NCBI RefSeq assembly: GCF_028335745.1
Contig: NZ_CP116477.1
Span: forward strand, 186,001-250,000
DNA: 64,000 nt
From: Pectobacterium sp. A5351
GTDB lineage: Bacteria; Pseudomonadota; Gammaproteobacteria; Enterobacterales; Enterobacteriaceae
Direction: 5' to 3'
Part shown: one piece after another, positions 24,476-38,200 of the stretch
Numbering within the stretch: the stretch's first letter is position 1
Layout of the letters: every line of letters begins with the position of its first letter
Notes under the pieces: generated by a model
The model's database searches: none
What the model was told of the DNA's origin: nothing
What the model saw: the letters and a program-made list of their open reading frames with translations, nothing else
Made by a program: the position numbers and the translations under genes

Positions 24476-25024
24476 CTAGCTGGCGATTGCTTTACCTAAC
24501 CCATTCACGGCAAAGAGGCGTTTATAGTAGATAGCCGTTGGATGGTAATAACCATCGGGTGTGCAAGCATAGTCAGGCAATTCTCCCAGATGGCGATAAC
24601 CCAAGGCTCGGTAGAACGCTTCTGCTGGGGAGCCAGCTTGGGTATCTAAATAGAGTAACCCTCTTTGTTGGAAAAGCGCGTGTTTTTCCAGTAACTGAAT
24701 GAGCTGTCTGCCTATTCCTGCTCTCCGTACACGGCTATGAACTAACAATTTTTGAATTTCAGCTCTGTTTCTCCCGTTTGGCTTTTGACATAACTCTAGC
24801 TGTACACTTCCGACGATACCTTCCTCGTCGCGTGCTGCCCATAGTATGCGGTCACCGTTAGCGACAGATGCTTGTAATTCATGAAAATATTCCATAGCTT
24901 CTTTGTGGTGCAGAGGCGATTGATATCCAACAGAGGCGCCTTTTTCTACAGCATCTATTAATAGACTGGCCAGTTCTTCACGATAGACAGGTAAGGTTGC
25001 CGCATTGAGTTGAACTATTTTCAT
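24476..25024 (-). CDS. GNAT acetyltransferase, tabtoxin-resistance (Ttr) type
   Basis: 182 residues. The acetyl-CoA pyrophosphate loop is VHSRVRRAGIGRQLIQLLEK (about residues 95-114). The segments LCQKPNGRNRAEIQKL, LLYLDTQAGSPAEAFYRALG and YACTPDGYYHPTAIYYK match the Pseudomonas tabtoxin-resistance acetyltransferase Ttr, which acetylates tabtoxinine-beta-lactam. The substrate here is unknown; a role in detoxifying a plant-associated or microbial toxin is inference. It is a single gene on the minus strand, A+T-rich, between coaA and a tRNA cluster, and not part of the E. coli backbone at this site. Confidence 0.88.
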   Translation of the reverse strand: MKIVQLNAATLPVYREELASLLIDAVEKGASVGYQSPLHHKEAMEYFHELQASVANGDRILWAARDEEGIVGSVQLELCQKPNGRNRAEIQKLLVHSRVRRAGIGRQLIQLLEKHALFQQRGLLYLDTQAGSPAEAFYRALGYRHLGELPDYACTPDGYYHPTAIYYKRLFAVNGLGKAIAS

Positions 25025-25311
25025 CGTATTTTGCTCGTTCTTCAGAAATTTGTTTCTAACTTAGCAAAATTTGTTCCAAGTCTATTTTCTTAGAAAAACG
25101 AGCAAAATAGCGTCTGTCAGTGAGGGACATGTTCTCTTTAAGGGCAAAAGGCGCATTTTTGGTGCAAGAGATATAAGGCAAATTTGATGGTGCAATGCTC
25201 ATTTTCTAGAGAGGGATTGATGGTTCTTTGCACTAATTCTTGTTGCTGACCTAGAATTGTGAGTGAATCTGGATAAAATCTAAGCGAAAGCACATTTTAC
25301 GCAATTTTTTT
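25025..25311. other. Intergenic region before the tRNA-tufB operon
   Basis: A+T-rich, with no open frame resembling a gene. It contains the acetyltransferase promoter (minus strand) and, at its end, upstream sequence for the tRNA operon. No known RNA recognised. Confidence 0.4.
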
Positions 25312-25341
25312 GTTGCATCGAGCGCTCTGTCTACCTAGAAT
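25312..25341 (+). promoter_or_regulatory. Promoter of the tRNA-tufB operon
   Basis: TTGTTG (25312), 18-bp spacer, TAGAAT (25336), then the G+C-rich discriminator GCGCAGC, as in stable-RNA promoters under stringent control. The first tRNA starts 15 bases later. TTGCAT at 25315 is an alternative -35 with 15-bp spacing. Confidence 0.65.
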
Positions 25342-25355
25342 GCGCAGCACTTGAT

Positions 25356-25431
<76 letters not shown>

Positions 25432-25446
25432 TCAAGTACACAATCA

Positions 25447-25531
<85 letters not shown>

Positions 25532-25661
25532 AATTCAATCCTGGTAACAGGATATTCGATACGGTAGTAAGACCAAACCGGATCGACGAAGGCGGGGTCT
25601 ATAAATTCTTATTCCTCAACTTCAAAATCTACAGAAAAATTAGGTAGCCGAGTTCCAGGAT

Positions 25662-25736
<75 letters not shown>

Positions 25737-25742
25737 AGATGT

Positions 25743-25818
25743 GCTGATATAGCTCAGTTGGTAGAGCGCACCCTTGGTAAGGGTGAGGTCGGCAGTTCGA
25801 ATCTGCCTATCAGCACCA
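25743..25818 (+). tRNA. thrT: tRNA-Thr(GGT)
   Basis: 76-nt cloverleaf GCTGATATAGCTCAGTTGG, anticodon loop TTGGTAA (GGT), CCA encoded; only 6 bases after glyT. Confidence 0.98.
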
Positions 25819-25889
25819 CTTCCTTTTCCTCCTCCTGATTTTCTTTCTGTGAATAAATTCAGCAAGCTATTGCTTGGTTGATGTGGTGA

Positions 25890-27110
<1,221 letters not shown>

Positions 27111-27144
27111 TCGCTGATAACGTTTGACGCGACACGCGATAAAA

Positions 27145-27167
27145 GGGCATCATTTGATGCCCTTTTT
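27145..27167 (+). terminator. tufB intrinsic terminator
   Basis: GGGCATCA / TGATGCCC stem with TT loop, T5 run, 34 bases after tufB. Confidence 0.95.
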
Positions 27168-27186
27168 CTACGCTGTCATGGTAGAA

Positions 27187-27231
27187 CCTATCTCATCAGC
27201 GATTGTGGGATATAATCATTGGTGAGATAGG
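27187..27231 (+). promoter_or_regulatory. secE-nusG promoter region with inverted repeat
   Basis: CCTATCTCA (27187-27195) and TGAGATAGG (27223-27231) form a perfect 9-bp inverted repeat around a consensus -10 TATAAT (27211). No good -35 is seen; the left arm occupies that place. Confidence 0.5.
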
Positions 27232-27347
27232 CTCTGTAGATACGGCGTAAATACCGAATTATTCGTTTTACAGAACATCTTTCGGTTTGGTTGCCCCGTG
27301 GTTACGGGGCAAAGTTATTTGTCTGAATCATTGTGACAGGTTGGTTT

Positions 27348-27731
27348 ATGAGTGCGAATACCGAAGCTCAGGATAGTGGGCGTGGCCTGGAAGTGATTAA
27401 ATGGCTGGTAGTAGGTGCCTTGCTGGTTGTTGCGATTGTTGGCAATTATTATTATCGCGAATTTAGTCTTCCTTTGCGTGCATTGGCCGTTGTTATCCTG
27501 ATCGCCGCAGCCGGTGGTGTGGCACTGCTGACCACGAAAGGCAAAGCAACCGTAGCGTTTGCTCGCGAAGCGCGTACTGAAGTGCGCAAAGTAATTTGGC
27601 CGACTCGTCAGGAAACGTTACACACCACGTTAATCGTTGCCGCGGTGACTGCCGTGATGTCACTGATTTTGTGGGGACTGGATGGTATTCTGGTCCGTTT
27701 GGTATCGTTTATCACTGGCCTGAGGTTCTAA
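27348..27731 (+). CDS. secE: Preprotein translocase subunit SecE
   Basis: Clamps SecY in the SecYEG channel of the inner membrane. It has 127 residues with three membrane helices: about 19-36, 44-62 and 93-111. The cytoplasmic amphipathic stretch ends in the invariant [19 protein letters not shown] 27348 gives [13 protein letters not shown], as in E. coli; an ATG five codons upstream is less likely. One base separates its stop from nusG. Confidence 0.97.
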   Translation: MSANTEAQDSGRGLEVIKWLVVGALLVVAIVGNYYYREFSLPLRALAVVILIAAAGGVALLTTKGKATVAFAREARTEVRKVIWPTRQETLHTTLIVAAVTAVMSLILWGLDGILVRLVSFITGLRF

Positions 27732-27732
27732 G

Positions 27733-28278
27733 ATGTCTGAAGCTCCAAAAAAACGTTGGTACGTCGTTCAGGCGTTTTCTGGTTTTGAAGGTCGCGTAGC
27801 ACAATCACTGCGTGAGCATATCAAACTCCATAATATGGAAGAACTGTTTGGCGAAGTCATGGTGCCTACTGAAGAAGTAGTCGAAATCCGTGGTGGTCAG
27901 CGTCGCAAGAGTGAGCGCAAGTTTTTCCCTGGTTATGTCTTGGTACAGATGGTGATGGAAGATGCCAGCTGGCATCTAGTACGCAGCGTACCTCGTGTTA
28001 TGGGGTTCATTGGCGGTACATCCGATCGTCCTGCGCCAATCAGTGACAAAGAAGTGGATGCGATTATGAATCGTCTCCAGCAAGTTGGTGACAAACCACG
28101 TCCGAAAACGCTGTTTGAACCGGGTGAAATGGTTCGTGTTAACGACGGTCCATTTGCTGATTTTAACGGTGTTGTCGAAGAAGTTGACTATGAGAAGAGC
28201 CGCCTGAAGGTGTCTGTTTCTATATTTGGTCGTGCGACGCCTGTTGAACTGGACTTTGCTCAGGTCGAAAAAGGCTAA
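27733..28278 (+). CDS. nusG: Transcription antitermination factor NusG
   Basis: Binds the RNA polymerase clamp, suppresses pausing, and links to Rho or ribosomal protein S10. It has 181 residues: NGN domain ([20 protein letters not shown] at 9-28) and C-terminal KOW domain ([20 protein letters not shown] near 128-147). It follows secE by one base, a conserved pair. Transcription probably stops or attenuates at the hairpin 40 bases downstream. Confidence 0.98.
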   Translation: MSEAPKKRWYVVQAFSGFEGRVAQSLREHIKLHNMEELFGEVMVPTEEVVEIRGGQRRKSERKFFPGYVLVQMVMEDASWHLVRSVPRVMGFIGGTSDRPAPISDKEVDAIMNRLQQVGDKPRPKTLFEPGEMVRVNDGPFADFNGVVEEVDYEKSRLKVSVSIFGRATPVELDFAQVEKG

Positions 28279-28309
28279 TTGCCTGATAAGATTTGCTGAA
28301 AATAGCGAC

Positions 28310-28338
28310 TTGCCTATGGCGCGAAATTAACCTATAAT
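28310..28338 (+). promoter_or_regulatory. rplK promoter
   Basis: TTGCCT (28310), 17-bp spacer, TATAAT (28333). The -10 lies inside the hairpin that follows nusG. Confidence 0.85.
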
Positions 28339-28355
28339 TTCGCGCCTTTTGTTTT
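28318..28355 (+). terminator. nusG terminator overlapping the rplK promoter
   Basis: Perfect stem GGCGCGAAATT / AATTTCGCGCC (28318-28346), loop AACCTAT, followed by TTTTGTTTTT. A textbook intrinsic terminator whose stem and loop contain the rplK -10. Confidence 0.88.
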
Positions 28356-28384
28356 TCAGTGGCCTTAACGGCGACTGAAACGTA

Positions 28385-28435
28385 ATACAAACCACGGGGA
28401 GCCTTTCACTAGGCGCTATTACCCAATTGAGGAAA
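28385..28435 (+). promoter_or_regulatory. rplK leader, probable L1 translational operator
   Basis: GGGGAGCCTTTCACTAGGCGC resembles the E. coli rplK leader helix that mimics the 23S L1 site and lets excess L1 repress rplKA. Recognised by position and partial sequence similarity; not proven. Confidence 0.55.
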
Positions 28436-28440
28436 GTTAA

Positions 28441-28869
<429 letters not shown>

Positions 28870-28872
28870 TAA

Positions 28873-29577
<705 letters not shown>

Positions 29578-29592
29578 TAGCTTTTGTTCCGC

Positions 29593-29621
29593 TTTACTCG
29601 GGTGTGGGATTTACCTATAAT
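29593..29621 (+). promoter_or_regulatory. rplJ promoter
   Basis: TTTACT (29593), 17-bp spacer, TATAAT (29616): the L10 promoter driving rplJL-rpoBC. Confidence 0.85.
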
Positions 29622-29894
29622 TTTACGCCCGTTGTTTCTCAAGTGGAATAACGCAAGAATTTTCGGTTGGAGCCTGGCCTATCCAGGCCTCCGTCCAAGA
29701 CCGCAGGTGTTTCGAAAGAAGCTTAATCCTTCCTGCGTAGACGGTGACAGAGCCTAAATAACGTTTTTCTTTTTTATAAAGAATAATTTTTTACTGGATT
29801 CTGCTCACCGTGTTTCAACGCTTATCTCTAATTTTGGCGATAAGTGAAGTGAGTTCCGGAGATTTTCTCCGGCTAAATCCAGGAGCAAAAGCTA
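29622..29894 (+). promoter_or_regulatory. Long rplJ leader, expected L10/L12 autoregulatory site
   Basis: About 270 bases of untranslated leader with paired segments (GGCCTATCCAGGCC near 29675). In E. coli the same leader binds the L10-L7/L12 complex and represses translation. Conserved length and position support the same role. Confidence 0.6.
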
Positions 29895-30392
29895 ATGGCA
29901 TTAAATCTTCAAGACAAACAAGCGATTGTTGCTGAAGTCAGCGAAGTAGCCAAAGGTGCGCTGTCTGCGGTTGTTGCGGATTCTCGTGGCGTTACCGTTG
30001 ATAAAATGACCGAACTGCGTAAGGCAGGTCGTGAAGCTGGCGTTTACATGCGTGTTGTTCGTAACACCCTGCTGCGCCGCGTCGTTGAAGGCACTCAATT
30101 TGAATGCCTGAAAGACACGTTTGTTGGTCCGACCCTGATTGCATATTCTATGGAACACCCGGGCGCTGCTGCTCGTCTGTTCAAAGAGTTCGCGAAAGCG
30201 AATGCAAAATTTGAGGTCAAAGCTGCAGCCTTTGAAGGTGAGCTGATCCCGGCGGCTCAAATTGACCGTCTGGCAACGCTGCCGACTTACGAAGAAGCAC
30301 TGGCACGTCTGATGTCGACCATGAAAGAAGCCGCTGCAGGCAAACTGGTCCGCACTCTGGCTGCTGTTCGCGATGCAAAAGAAGCTGCGTAA
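29895..30392 (+). CDS. rplJ: 50S ribosomal protein L10
   Basis: Anchors the L7/L12 stalk to 23S rRNA. It has 165 residues ([20 protein letters not shown]). The RNA-binding N-terminal domain and the C-terminal helix that binds L12 dimers ([20 protein letters not shown]) are present. The Shine-Dalgarno AGGAG is at 29880. Confidence 0.98.
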   Translation: MALNLQDKQAIVAEVSEVAKGALSAVVADSRGVTVDKMTELRKAGREAGVYMRVVRNTLLRRVVEGTQFECLKDTFVGPTLIAYSMEHPGAAARLFKEFAKANAKFEVKAAAFEGELIPAAQIDRLATLPTYEEALARLMSTMKEAAAGKLVRTLAAVRDAKEAA

Positions 30393-30440
30393 TAGCGCTT
30401 TCTTTTCTAACGCACTTGCTAACGTATAAACTATTTCTGA

Positions 30441-30824
<384 letters not shown>

Positions 30825-30863
30825 GCCAATCTTTCAGGTTGCAGCCTGATTTATTAGGCTGAT

Positions 30864-30894
30864 GGCTGGTGACTTTTTAGTCACCAGCCTTTTT
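30864..30894 (+). terminator. rplL-rpoB attenuator
   Basis: Stem GGCTGGTGACT / AGTCACCAGCC with TTTT loop and T5 tail, 40 bases after rplL. In E. coli the equivalent partial terminator lets about a fifth of transcripts continue into rpoBC. The rest of the 326-base gap shows no gene. Confidence 0.93.
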
Positions 30895-31150
30895 GCGCTG
30901 TAGGGCATTGATGGGCTTTCGCACTGTTTAGCCATTGATTTCCCCAATATTTTTTTCTATTGACGACTTAATATACTGCTTTCCAGAACGGGCTCCCTGC
31001 CTGAGCAAAAGCAATGAAATGGTTTAAGAGTAATAGAAAGACGTATTACGGAAAGTTCCCCATTTTCCGACCAACATAAATAGTGTTGCATGAACTGTCC
31101 TTCTTAGGGCAGACAGAGTGGTTCGACTTGTCAGCTAGCTGAGGAACCCT

Positions 31151-34100
31151 ATGGTTTACTCCTATACCGAGAAAAAACGCATTCGTAAGGATTTTGGTAA
31201 ACGTCCGCAGGTTTTGGACGTACCTTATCTCCTTTCTATCCAACTTGACTCGTTCCAGAAGTTTATCGAGCAAGACCCGGAAGGTCAGTACGGTTTGGAA
31301 GCTGCATTCCGTTCTGTTTTCCCCATAAAAAGCTATAGCGGTAATTCAGAGCTGCAATACGTTAGCTATCGCTTGGGCGAGCCAGTATTTGACGTTAAAG
31401 AATGTCAGATCCGTGGTGTGACGTTCTCTGCGCCGCTACGCGTGAAACTGCGCCTGGTGATCTACGAGCGCGAAGCGCCTGAAGGCACCGTTAAAGACAT
31501 CAAAGAACAAGAAGTTTACATGGGCGAAATTCCGCTCATGACCGACAACGGTACCTTCGTGATCAACGGCACTGAGCGTGTAATCGTATCTCAGCTGCAT
31601 CGTAGTCCAGGTGTGTTCTTCGATAGCGACAAAGGTAAAACCCACTCTTCAGGTAAGGTGCTGTATAACGCACGTATTATTCCTTACCGTGGTTCCTGGT
31701 TGGATTTTGAGTTTGATCCGAAGGATAACCTGTTTGTTCGTATCGACCGTCGCCGCAAATTGCCTGCGACCATTATCCTGCGCGCGCTGGGTTACTCCAC
31801 CGAACAGATTCTCGATCTTTTCTTCGATAAAATTGTCTATGAAATCAATGGCAATAAATTGCAGATGGATCTGGTTCCTGAGCGCTTGCGTGGTGAAACC
31901 GCATCGTTTGATATCGAAGCGAACGGTAAAGTTTATATCGAAAAAGGTCGCCGTATCACTGCGCGTCATATTCGTCAGTTAGAGAAAGACGGTATTGAGC
32001 GCATTGAAGTGCCTGTTGAATATATTGCTGGCAAAGTACTGTCCAAAGATTATATCGACGAGAGCACCGGTGAACTGATCGGCGCAGCCAACATGGAGCT
32101 GTCGCTGGATCTGCTGGCTAAACTGAGCCAGTCTGGTCACAAACGTATCGAGACTCTGTTCACCAACGATCTCGATCACGGCGCATACATGTCTGAAACC
32201 GTGCGTGTCGATCCATCAAACGATCGTCTGAGTGCGCTGGTTGAAATCTATCGTATGATGCGTCCTGGTGAGCCGCCAACGCGTGAAGCAGCAGAAACGC
32301 TGTTTGAGAACCTGTTCTTCTCTGAAGACCGCTACGATCTGTCTGCGGTTGGTCGTATGAAGTTCAACCGTTCTCTGTTGCGTGATGAGATCGAAGGTTC
32401 TGGTATCCTGAGCAAAGATGACATCATCGAAGTGATGAAGAAGCTCATTGATATCCGTAACGGTAAAGGCGAAGTGGACGATATCGACCACCTCGGCAAC
32501 CGTCGTATCCGTTCCGTCGGCGAAATGGCAGAGAACCAATTCCGCGTGGGTCTGGTGCGTGTAGAACGTGCTGTAAAAGAACGTCTGTCTCTGGGCGATC
32601 TTGATACGCTGATGCCACAGGACATGATCAACGCCAAGCCGATTTCGGCTGCCGTGAAAGAGTTCTTCGGTTCGAGTCAGTTGTCACAGTTTATGGACCA
32701 GAACAACCCGCTGTCTGAGATTACGCACAAACGTCGTATCTCTGCATTGGGCCCAGGCGGTCTGACGCGTGAGCGTGCCGGCTTTGAAGTCCGTGACGTA
32801 CACCCAACTCACTACGGCCGTGTTTGTCCTATCGAAACACCGGAAGGTCCTAACATTGGTCTGATCAACTCCCTGTCCGTTTATGCGCAAACGAACGAAT
32901 ACGGTTTCCTTGAAACCCCGTATCGTCGCGTGCGTGACAACGTGGTGACGGATGAGATCCATTACCTGTCTGCGATTGAAGAAGGTAACTTCGTTATCGC
33001 ACAGGCGAACACCAATTTGGACGAAGAAGGCCGCTTCATCGACGAACTGGTTACCTGCCGTAACAAAGGCGAGTCCAGCTTGTTCAGCCGCGATCAGGTT
33101 GAATACATGGACGTTTCCACACAGCAGGTGGTTTCCGTCGGTGCATCCCTGATTCCGTTCCTGGAACACGATGACGCCAACCGTGCCCTGATGGGTGCGA
33201 ACATGCAACGTCAGGCCGTTCCAACCCTGCGTGCTGATAAGCCGCTGGTTGGTACCGGCATGGAACGTGCTGTTGCGGTTGACTCCGGTGTAACTGCCGT
33301 AGCCAAACGTGGTGGTACAGTACAGTACGTGGATGCATCCCGTATTGTAATCCGCGTTAATGACGATGAAATGTATCCGGGCGAAGCCGGGATCGACATC
33401 TATAACCTGACCAAATATACCCGTTCTAACCAGAACACCTGCATCAGCCAGATGCCATGTGTGTCTCTGGGTGAGCCGGTAGAACGTGGTGATGTTCTGG
33501 CAGATGGCCCGTCTACCGATCTGGGTGAACTGGCGCTGGGTCAGAACATGCGCGTGGCATTCATGCCATGGAACGGTTACAACTTCGAAGACTCCATCCT
33601 CGTTTCCGAGCGTGTGGTTCAGGAAGATCGCTTTACGACCATCCACATTCAGGAACTGGCCTGTGTGTCTCGTGACACCAAGTTGGGGCCTGAAGAAATT
33701 ACTGCGGATATCCCGAACGTGGGTGAAGCAGCACTTTCTAAACTGGATGAATCCGGCATCGTTTACATCGGCGCGGAAGTGACCGGTGGCGACATTCTGG
33801 TTGGTAAGGTAACGCCGAAAGGTGAAACCCAGCTGACGCCAGAAGAGAAACTGCTGCGTGCGATCTTCGGTGAGAAAGCGTCTGACGTTAAAGACTCTTC
33901 TCTGCGTGTACCAAACGGTGTTTCCGGTACGATTATCGACGTACAGGTCTTTACCCGCGATGGCGTGGAAAAAGACAAACGTGCGCTGGAAATCGAAGAA
34001 ATGCAGCTGAAGCAGGCGAAGAAAGACCTGACTGAAGAATTGCAGATTCTGGAAGCGGGCCTGTTTGCACGTATCCACGCTGTGCTGGTTTCCGGCGGCG

Positions 34101-35179
34101 TAGAAGCCGACAAACTGGACAAACTGCCGCGCGAGCGCTGGTTGGAACTGGGTCTGACTGATGAAGATAAACAGAATCAGTTGGAACAGCTGGCAGAACA
34201 GTATGATGAGCTGAAGCACGAGTTTGAGAAAAAACTTGAAGCTAAGCGCCGTAAAATCACTCAGGGCGATGATCTGGCACCGGGCGTGCTGAAAATCGTC
34301 AAGGTTTATCTGGCCGTTAAACGTCAGATCCAACCGGGTGACAAAATGGCAGGTCGTCACGGGAACAAAGGTGTTATCTCCAAGATCAACCCGATCGAAG
34401 ATATGCCTTACGATGAGAACGGTACGCCGGTCGATATCGTACTGAACCCGCTGGGCGTACCTTCACGTATGAACATTGGTCAGATTCTGGAAACCCATCT
34501 GGGTATGGCTGCGAAAGGTATCGGCGAGAAAATCAACGCCATGCTCAAGCAGCACGAAGAAGTGACTAAACTGCGTGAGTTCATCCAGAGAGCCTACGAT
34601 CTGGGCGACGATGTGCGTCAAAAAGTTGACCTGAGCACTTTCTCAGACGAAGAAGTTATGCGTCTGGCTGAAAACCTGAAGAAAGGTATGCCAATTGCAA
34701 CGCCGGTATTCGACGGTGCAAAAGAGAAAGAAATCAAGGAACTGTTACAGATGGGCGGTATCCCTACCTCCGGTCAGATTACCCTGTACGATGGACGTAC
34801 CGGTGAGAAATTTGAGCGTCAGGTTACCGTGGGCTACATGTACATGCTGAAACTGAACCACTTGGTTGACGATAAGATGCATGCCCGTTCCACCGGTTCT
34901 TACAGTCTGGTTACTCAGCAGCCGCTGGGTGGTAAGGCGCAGTTCGGTGGTCAACGCTTCGGTGAGATGGAAGTGTGGGCGCTGGAAGCTTATGGTGCAG
35001 CTTATACCCTGCAAGAAATGTTGACTGTTAAGTCTGATGACGTGAACGGCCGTACCAAGATGTATAAGAACATCGTGGATGGCAATCATCAGATGGAACC
35101 AGGCATGCCGGAATCCTTCAACGTATTGTTGAAAGAAATCCGCTCGCTGGGTATCAACATCGAGCTGGAAGAAGAGTAA
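31151..35179 (+). CDS. rpoB: RNA polymerase subunit beta
   Basis: Catalytic-core subunit, 1342 residues, the E. coli length. The rifampicin pocket [20 protein letters not shown] near 505-526 and [15 protein letters not shown] carry the sensitive residues (D516, H526, S531 present), so no rifampicin-resistance change is seen. The C-terminal [13 protein letters not shown] and [20 protein letters not shown] segments are intact. Cotranscribed with rplJL through the attenuator and followed 106 bases later by rpoC. Confidence 0.99.
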   Translation: MVYSYTEKKRIRKDFGKRPQVLDVPYLLSIQLDSFQKFIEQDPEGQYGLEAAFRSVFPIKSYSGNSELQYVSYRLGEPVFDVKECQIRGVTFSAPLRVKLRLVIYEREAPEGTVKDIKEQEVYMGEIPLMTDNGTFVINGTERVIVSQLHRSPGVFFDSDKGKTHSSGKVLYNARIIPYRGSWLDFEFDPKDNLFVRIDRRRKLPATIILRALGYSTEQILDLFFDKIVYEINGNKLQMDLVPERLRGETASFDIEANGKVYIEKGRRITARHIRQLEKDGIERIEVPVEYIAGKVLSKDYIDESTGELIGAANMELSLDLLAKLSQSGHKRIETLFTNDLDHGAYMSETVRVDPSNDRLSALVEIYRMMRPGEPPTREAAETLFENLFFSEDRYDLSAVGRMKFNRSLLRDEIEGSGILSKDDIIEVMKKLIDIRNGKGEVDDIDHLGNRRIRSVGEMAENQFRVGLVRVERAVKERLSLGDLDTLMPQDMINAKPISAAVKEFFGSSQLSQFMDQNNPLSEITHKRRISALGPGGLTRERAGFEVRDVHPTHYGRVCPIETPEGPNIGLINSLSVYAQTNEYGFLETPYRRVRDNVVTDEIHYLSAIEEGNFVIAQANTNLDEEGRFIDELVTCRNKGESSLFSRDQVEYMDVSTQQVVSVGASLIPFLEHDDANRALMGANMQRQAVPTLRADKPLVGTGMERAVAVDSGVTAVAKRGGTVQYVDASRIVIRVNDDEMYPGEAGIDIYNLTKYTRSNQNTCISQMPCVSLGEPVERGDVLADGPSTDLGELALGQNMRVAFMPWNGYNFEDSILVSERVVQEDRFTTIHIQELACVSRDTKLGPEEITADIPNVGEAALSKLDESGIVYIGAEVTGGDILVGKVTPKGETQLTPEEKLLRAIFGEKASDVKDSSLRVPNGVSGTIIDVQVFTRDGVEKDKRALEIEEMQLKQAKKDLTEELQILEAGLFARIHAVLVSGGVEADKLDKLPRERWLELGLTDEDKQNQLEQLAEQYDELKHEFEKKLEAKRRKITQGDDLAPGVLKIVKVYLAVKRQIQPGDKMAGRHGNKGVISKINPIEDMPYDENGTPVDIVLNPLGVPSRMNIGQILETHLGMAAKGIGEKINAMLKQHEEVTKLREFIQRAYDLGDDVRQKVDLSTFSDEEVMRLAENLKKGMPIATPVFDGAKEKEIKELLQMGGIPTSGQITLYDGRTGEKFERQVTVGYMYMLKLNHLVDDKMHARSTGSYSLVTQQPLGGKAQFGGQRFGEMEVWALEAYGAAYTLQEMLTVKSDDVNGRTKMYKNIVDGNHQMEPGMPESFNVLLKEIRSLGINIELEEE

Positions 35180-35285
35180 TCCCAGCTCGTTGTATTGCTG
35201 GCATTCGTCATAGGGACACCTGAATTGTGTTGTTAACGGCATGATTCAGGTGTCTATCAGGTCTAACTCCGACAGGAGCCAATCC

Positions 35286-38200
35286 GTGAAAGACTTATTA
35301 AAGTTTCTGAAAGCGCAAACTAAAACCGAAGAGTTTGATGCGATCAAAATTGCTCTGGCCTCGCCAGACATGATCCGTTCGTGGTCTTTTGGTGAAGTTA
35401 AAAAGCCAGAAACCATCAACTACCGTACGTTCAAACCTGAGCGTGACGGCCTTTTCTGCGCCCGTATCTTTGGGCCGGTAAAAGATTATGAGTGCTTGTG
35501 CGGTAAGTATAAGCGCCTGAAACACCGCGGTGTTATTTGTGAGAAGTGCGGCGTTGAAGTGACCCAGACTAAAGTGCGCCGTGAGCGTATGGGCCACATC
35601 GAGCTGGCTTCTCCGACTGCGCACATCTGGTTCCTGAAGTCACTGCCTTCCCGTATCGGTTTGCTGCTGGATATGCCGCTGCGTGATATCGAACGCGTGC
35701 TTTATTTTGAATCTTATGTCGTGGTTGAAGGCGGCATGACCAACCTCGAGCGTCGTCAGATCCTGACTGAAGAGCAGTATCTGGATGCGCTGGAAGAGTT
35801 TGGTGATGAATTCGACGCGAAAATGGGCGCCGAAGCGATCCAGGCTCTGCTGAAGAATATGGATCTGGAGCAGGAATGCGAGCAGCTGCGTGAAGAGCTG
35901 ACCGAAACCAACTCCGAAACCAAACGTAAGAAGCTGACGAAGCGTATTAAGCTGCTGGAAGCGTTCGTACAGTCTGGTAACAAGCCAGAGTGGATGATCC
36001 TGACCGTTCTGCCAGTACTGCCGCCAGATCTGCGTCCGTTGGTTCCGCTGGATGGTGGTCGTTTCGCGACTTCCGACCTGAACGATCTGTATCGTCGCGT
36101 GATCAACCGTAACAACCGTCTGAAACGTCTGCTGGATCTGGCTGCGCCAGATATCATCGTACGTAACGAAAAACGTATGCTGCAGGAAGCGGTTGATGCG
36201 CTGTTGGATAACGGCCGTCGTGGTCGTGCGATCACCGGTTCTAACAAACGTCCTCTGAAATCTTTGGCCGACATGATCAAAGGTAAACAGGGTCGTTTCC
36301 GTCAGAACCTGCTCGGTAAGCGTGTTGACTACTCCGGTCGTTCCGTAATCACCGTTGGTCCATACCTGCGTCTGCACCAGTGTGGTCTGCCGAAGAAAAT
36401 GGCACTGGAGCTGTTCAAACCGTTCATCTACGGCAAGCTGGAACTGCGTGGTCTTGCTACCACTATTAAAGCCGCCAAGAAAATGGTTGAGCGCGAAGAA
36501 GCTGTCGTATGGGATATCCTGGACGAAGTGATTCGCGAACACCCGGTCCTGCTGAACCGTGCACCAACACTGCACCGTTTGGGTATTCAGGCATTTGAAC
36601 CGGTTCTGATCGAAGGTAAAGCGATCCAACTGCATCCGCTGGTTTGTGCGGCCTATAACGCCGACTTCGATGGTGACCAGATGGCTGTGCACGTACCGCT
36701 GACGCTGGAAGCCCAGCTGGAAGCGCGTGCGTTGATGATGTCGACCAACAACATCCTGTCTCCTGCGAATGGTGAGCCAATCATCGTTCCTTCTCAGGAC
36801 GTGGTATTGGGGCTGTATTACATGACGCGTGACTGTGTTAACGCCAAAGGCGAAGGCATGGTTCTCACGGGTCCGAAAGAAGCTGAACGCGTTTATCGCG
36901 CTGGTCTGGCCTCTCTGCATGCGCGCGTTAAAGTGCGTATCACGGAAGAGATCAAGAGCATCGAAGGCGAGGTTACGCATCAGACGACGCTGATTGACAC
37001 GACTATCGGCCGTGCCATCCTCTGGATGATCGTACCGAAAGGTCTGCCGTATTCGATCGTTAACCAGCCTCTGGGCAAGAAAGCGATCTCCAAAATGCTG
37101 AACACCTGTTACCGCATTTTGGGTCTGAAACCGACGGTTATCTTTGCTGACCAGATCATGTATACCGGTTTTGCTTACGCGGCGCGCTCTGGTGCTTCCG
37201 TAGGTATCGACGACATGGTTATCCCGGAGAAAAAAGCCGAGATTATCGAAGAAGCCGAAACCGAAGTTGCCGAGATTCAGGAGCAGTTCCAGTCTGGTCT
37301 GGTTACCGCGGGCGAACGCTACAACAAAGTGATCGATATCTGGGCGGCGGCGAACGAGCGTGTTGCGAAGGCGATGATGGAAAACCTGTCCGTTGAGGAT
37401 GTGGTTAACCGTGATGGCGTGGTTGAGCAACAGGTTTCTTTCAACAGCATCTTTATGATGGCCGACTCCGGTGCGCGTGGTTCTGCGGCACAGATTCGTC
37501 AGTTGGCGGGGATGCGTGGTCTGATGGCGAAACCAGATGGTTCCATCATCGAGACGCCGATTACCGCAAACTTCCGTGAAGGTCTGAACGTACTTCAGTA
37601 CTTCATCTCGACGCACGGTGCGCGTAAAGGTCTGGCGGATACCGCACTGAAAACCGCAAACTCCGGTTATCTGACTCGTCGTCTGGTTGACGTTGCGCAG
37701 GATCTGGTTGTGACCGAAGACGATTGTGGTACCCACGAAGGTATCATGATGACGCCGGTTATCGAGGGTGGTGATGTTAAAGAACCACTGCGTGAGCGCG
37801 TACTGGGTCGTGTAACGGCTGAAGACGTGATCAAACCGGGCACGGCGGATATTCTGGTTCCACGCAACACGCTGCTGAACGAGCAGTGGTGTGACATGTT
37901 GGAAGAGAACTCCGTTGACGCCGTTAAAGTACGTTCAGTCGTAAGCTGCGAAACCGACTTTGGCGTGTGCGCCAATTGCTATGGTCGCGATCTGGCTCGT
38001 GGCCATATCATCAATAAAGGTGAGGCCATCGGGGTTATCGCGGCACAGTCTATCGGTGAGCCGGGTACACAGTTAACCATGCGTACGTTCCACATCGGTG
38101 GTGCGGCATCGCGTGCGGCAGCTGAGTCCAGCATTCAGGTGAAAAACAAAGGTAGCCTGAAACTGAACAACGCGAAGTTCGTTATGAACAGCAACGGTAA

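Noticed and set aside
32684..34360. 558-codon open frame antisense to rpoB
   Set aside because: Same codon-bias shadow effect; no ribosome site or recognisable domain.
35640..37736. 698-codon open frame antisense to rpoC
   Set aside because: It mirrors the strongly biased codons of rpoC on the other strand; the product is Gln/Arg/Thr-rich, low in complexity, and matches no family I know.
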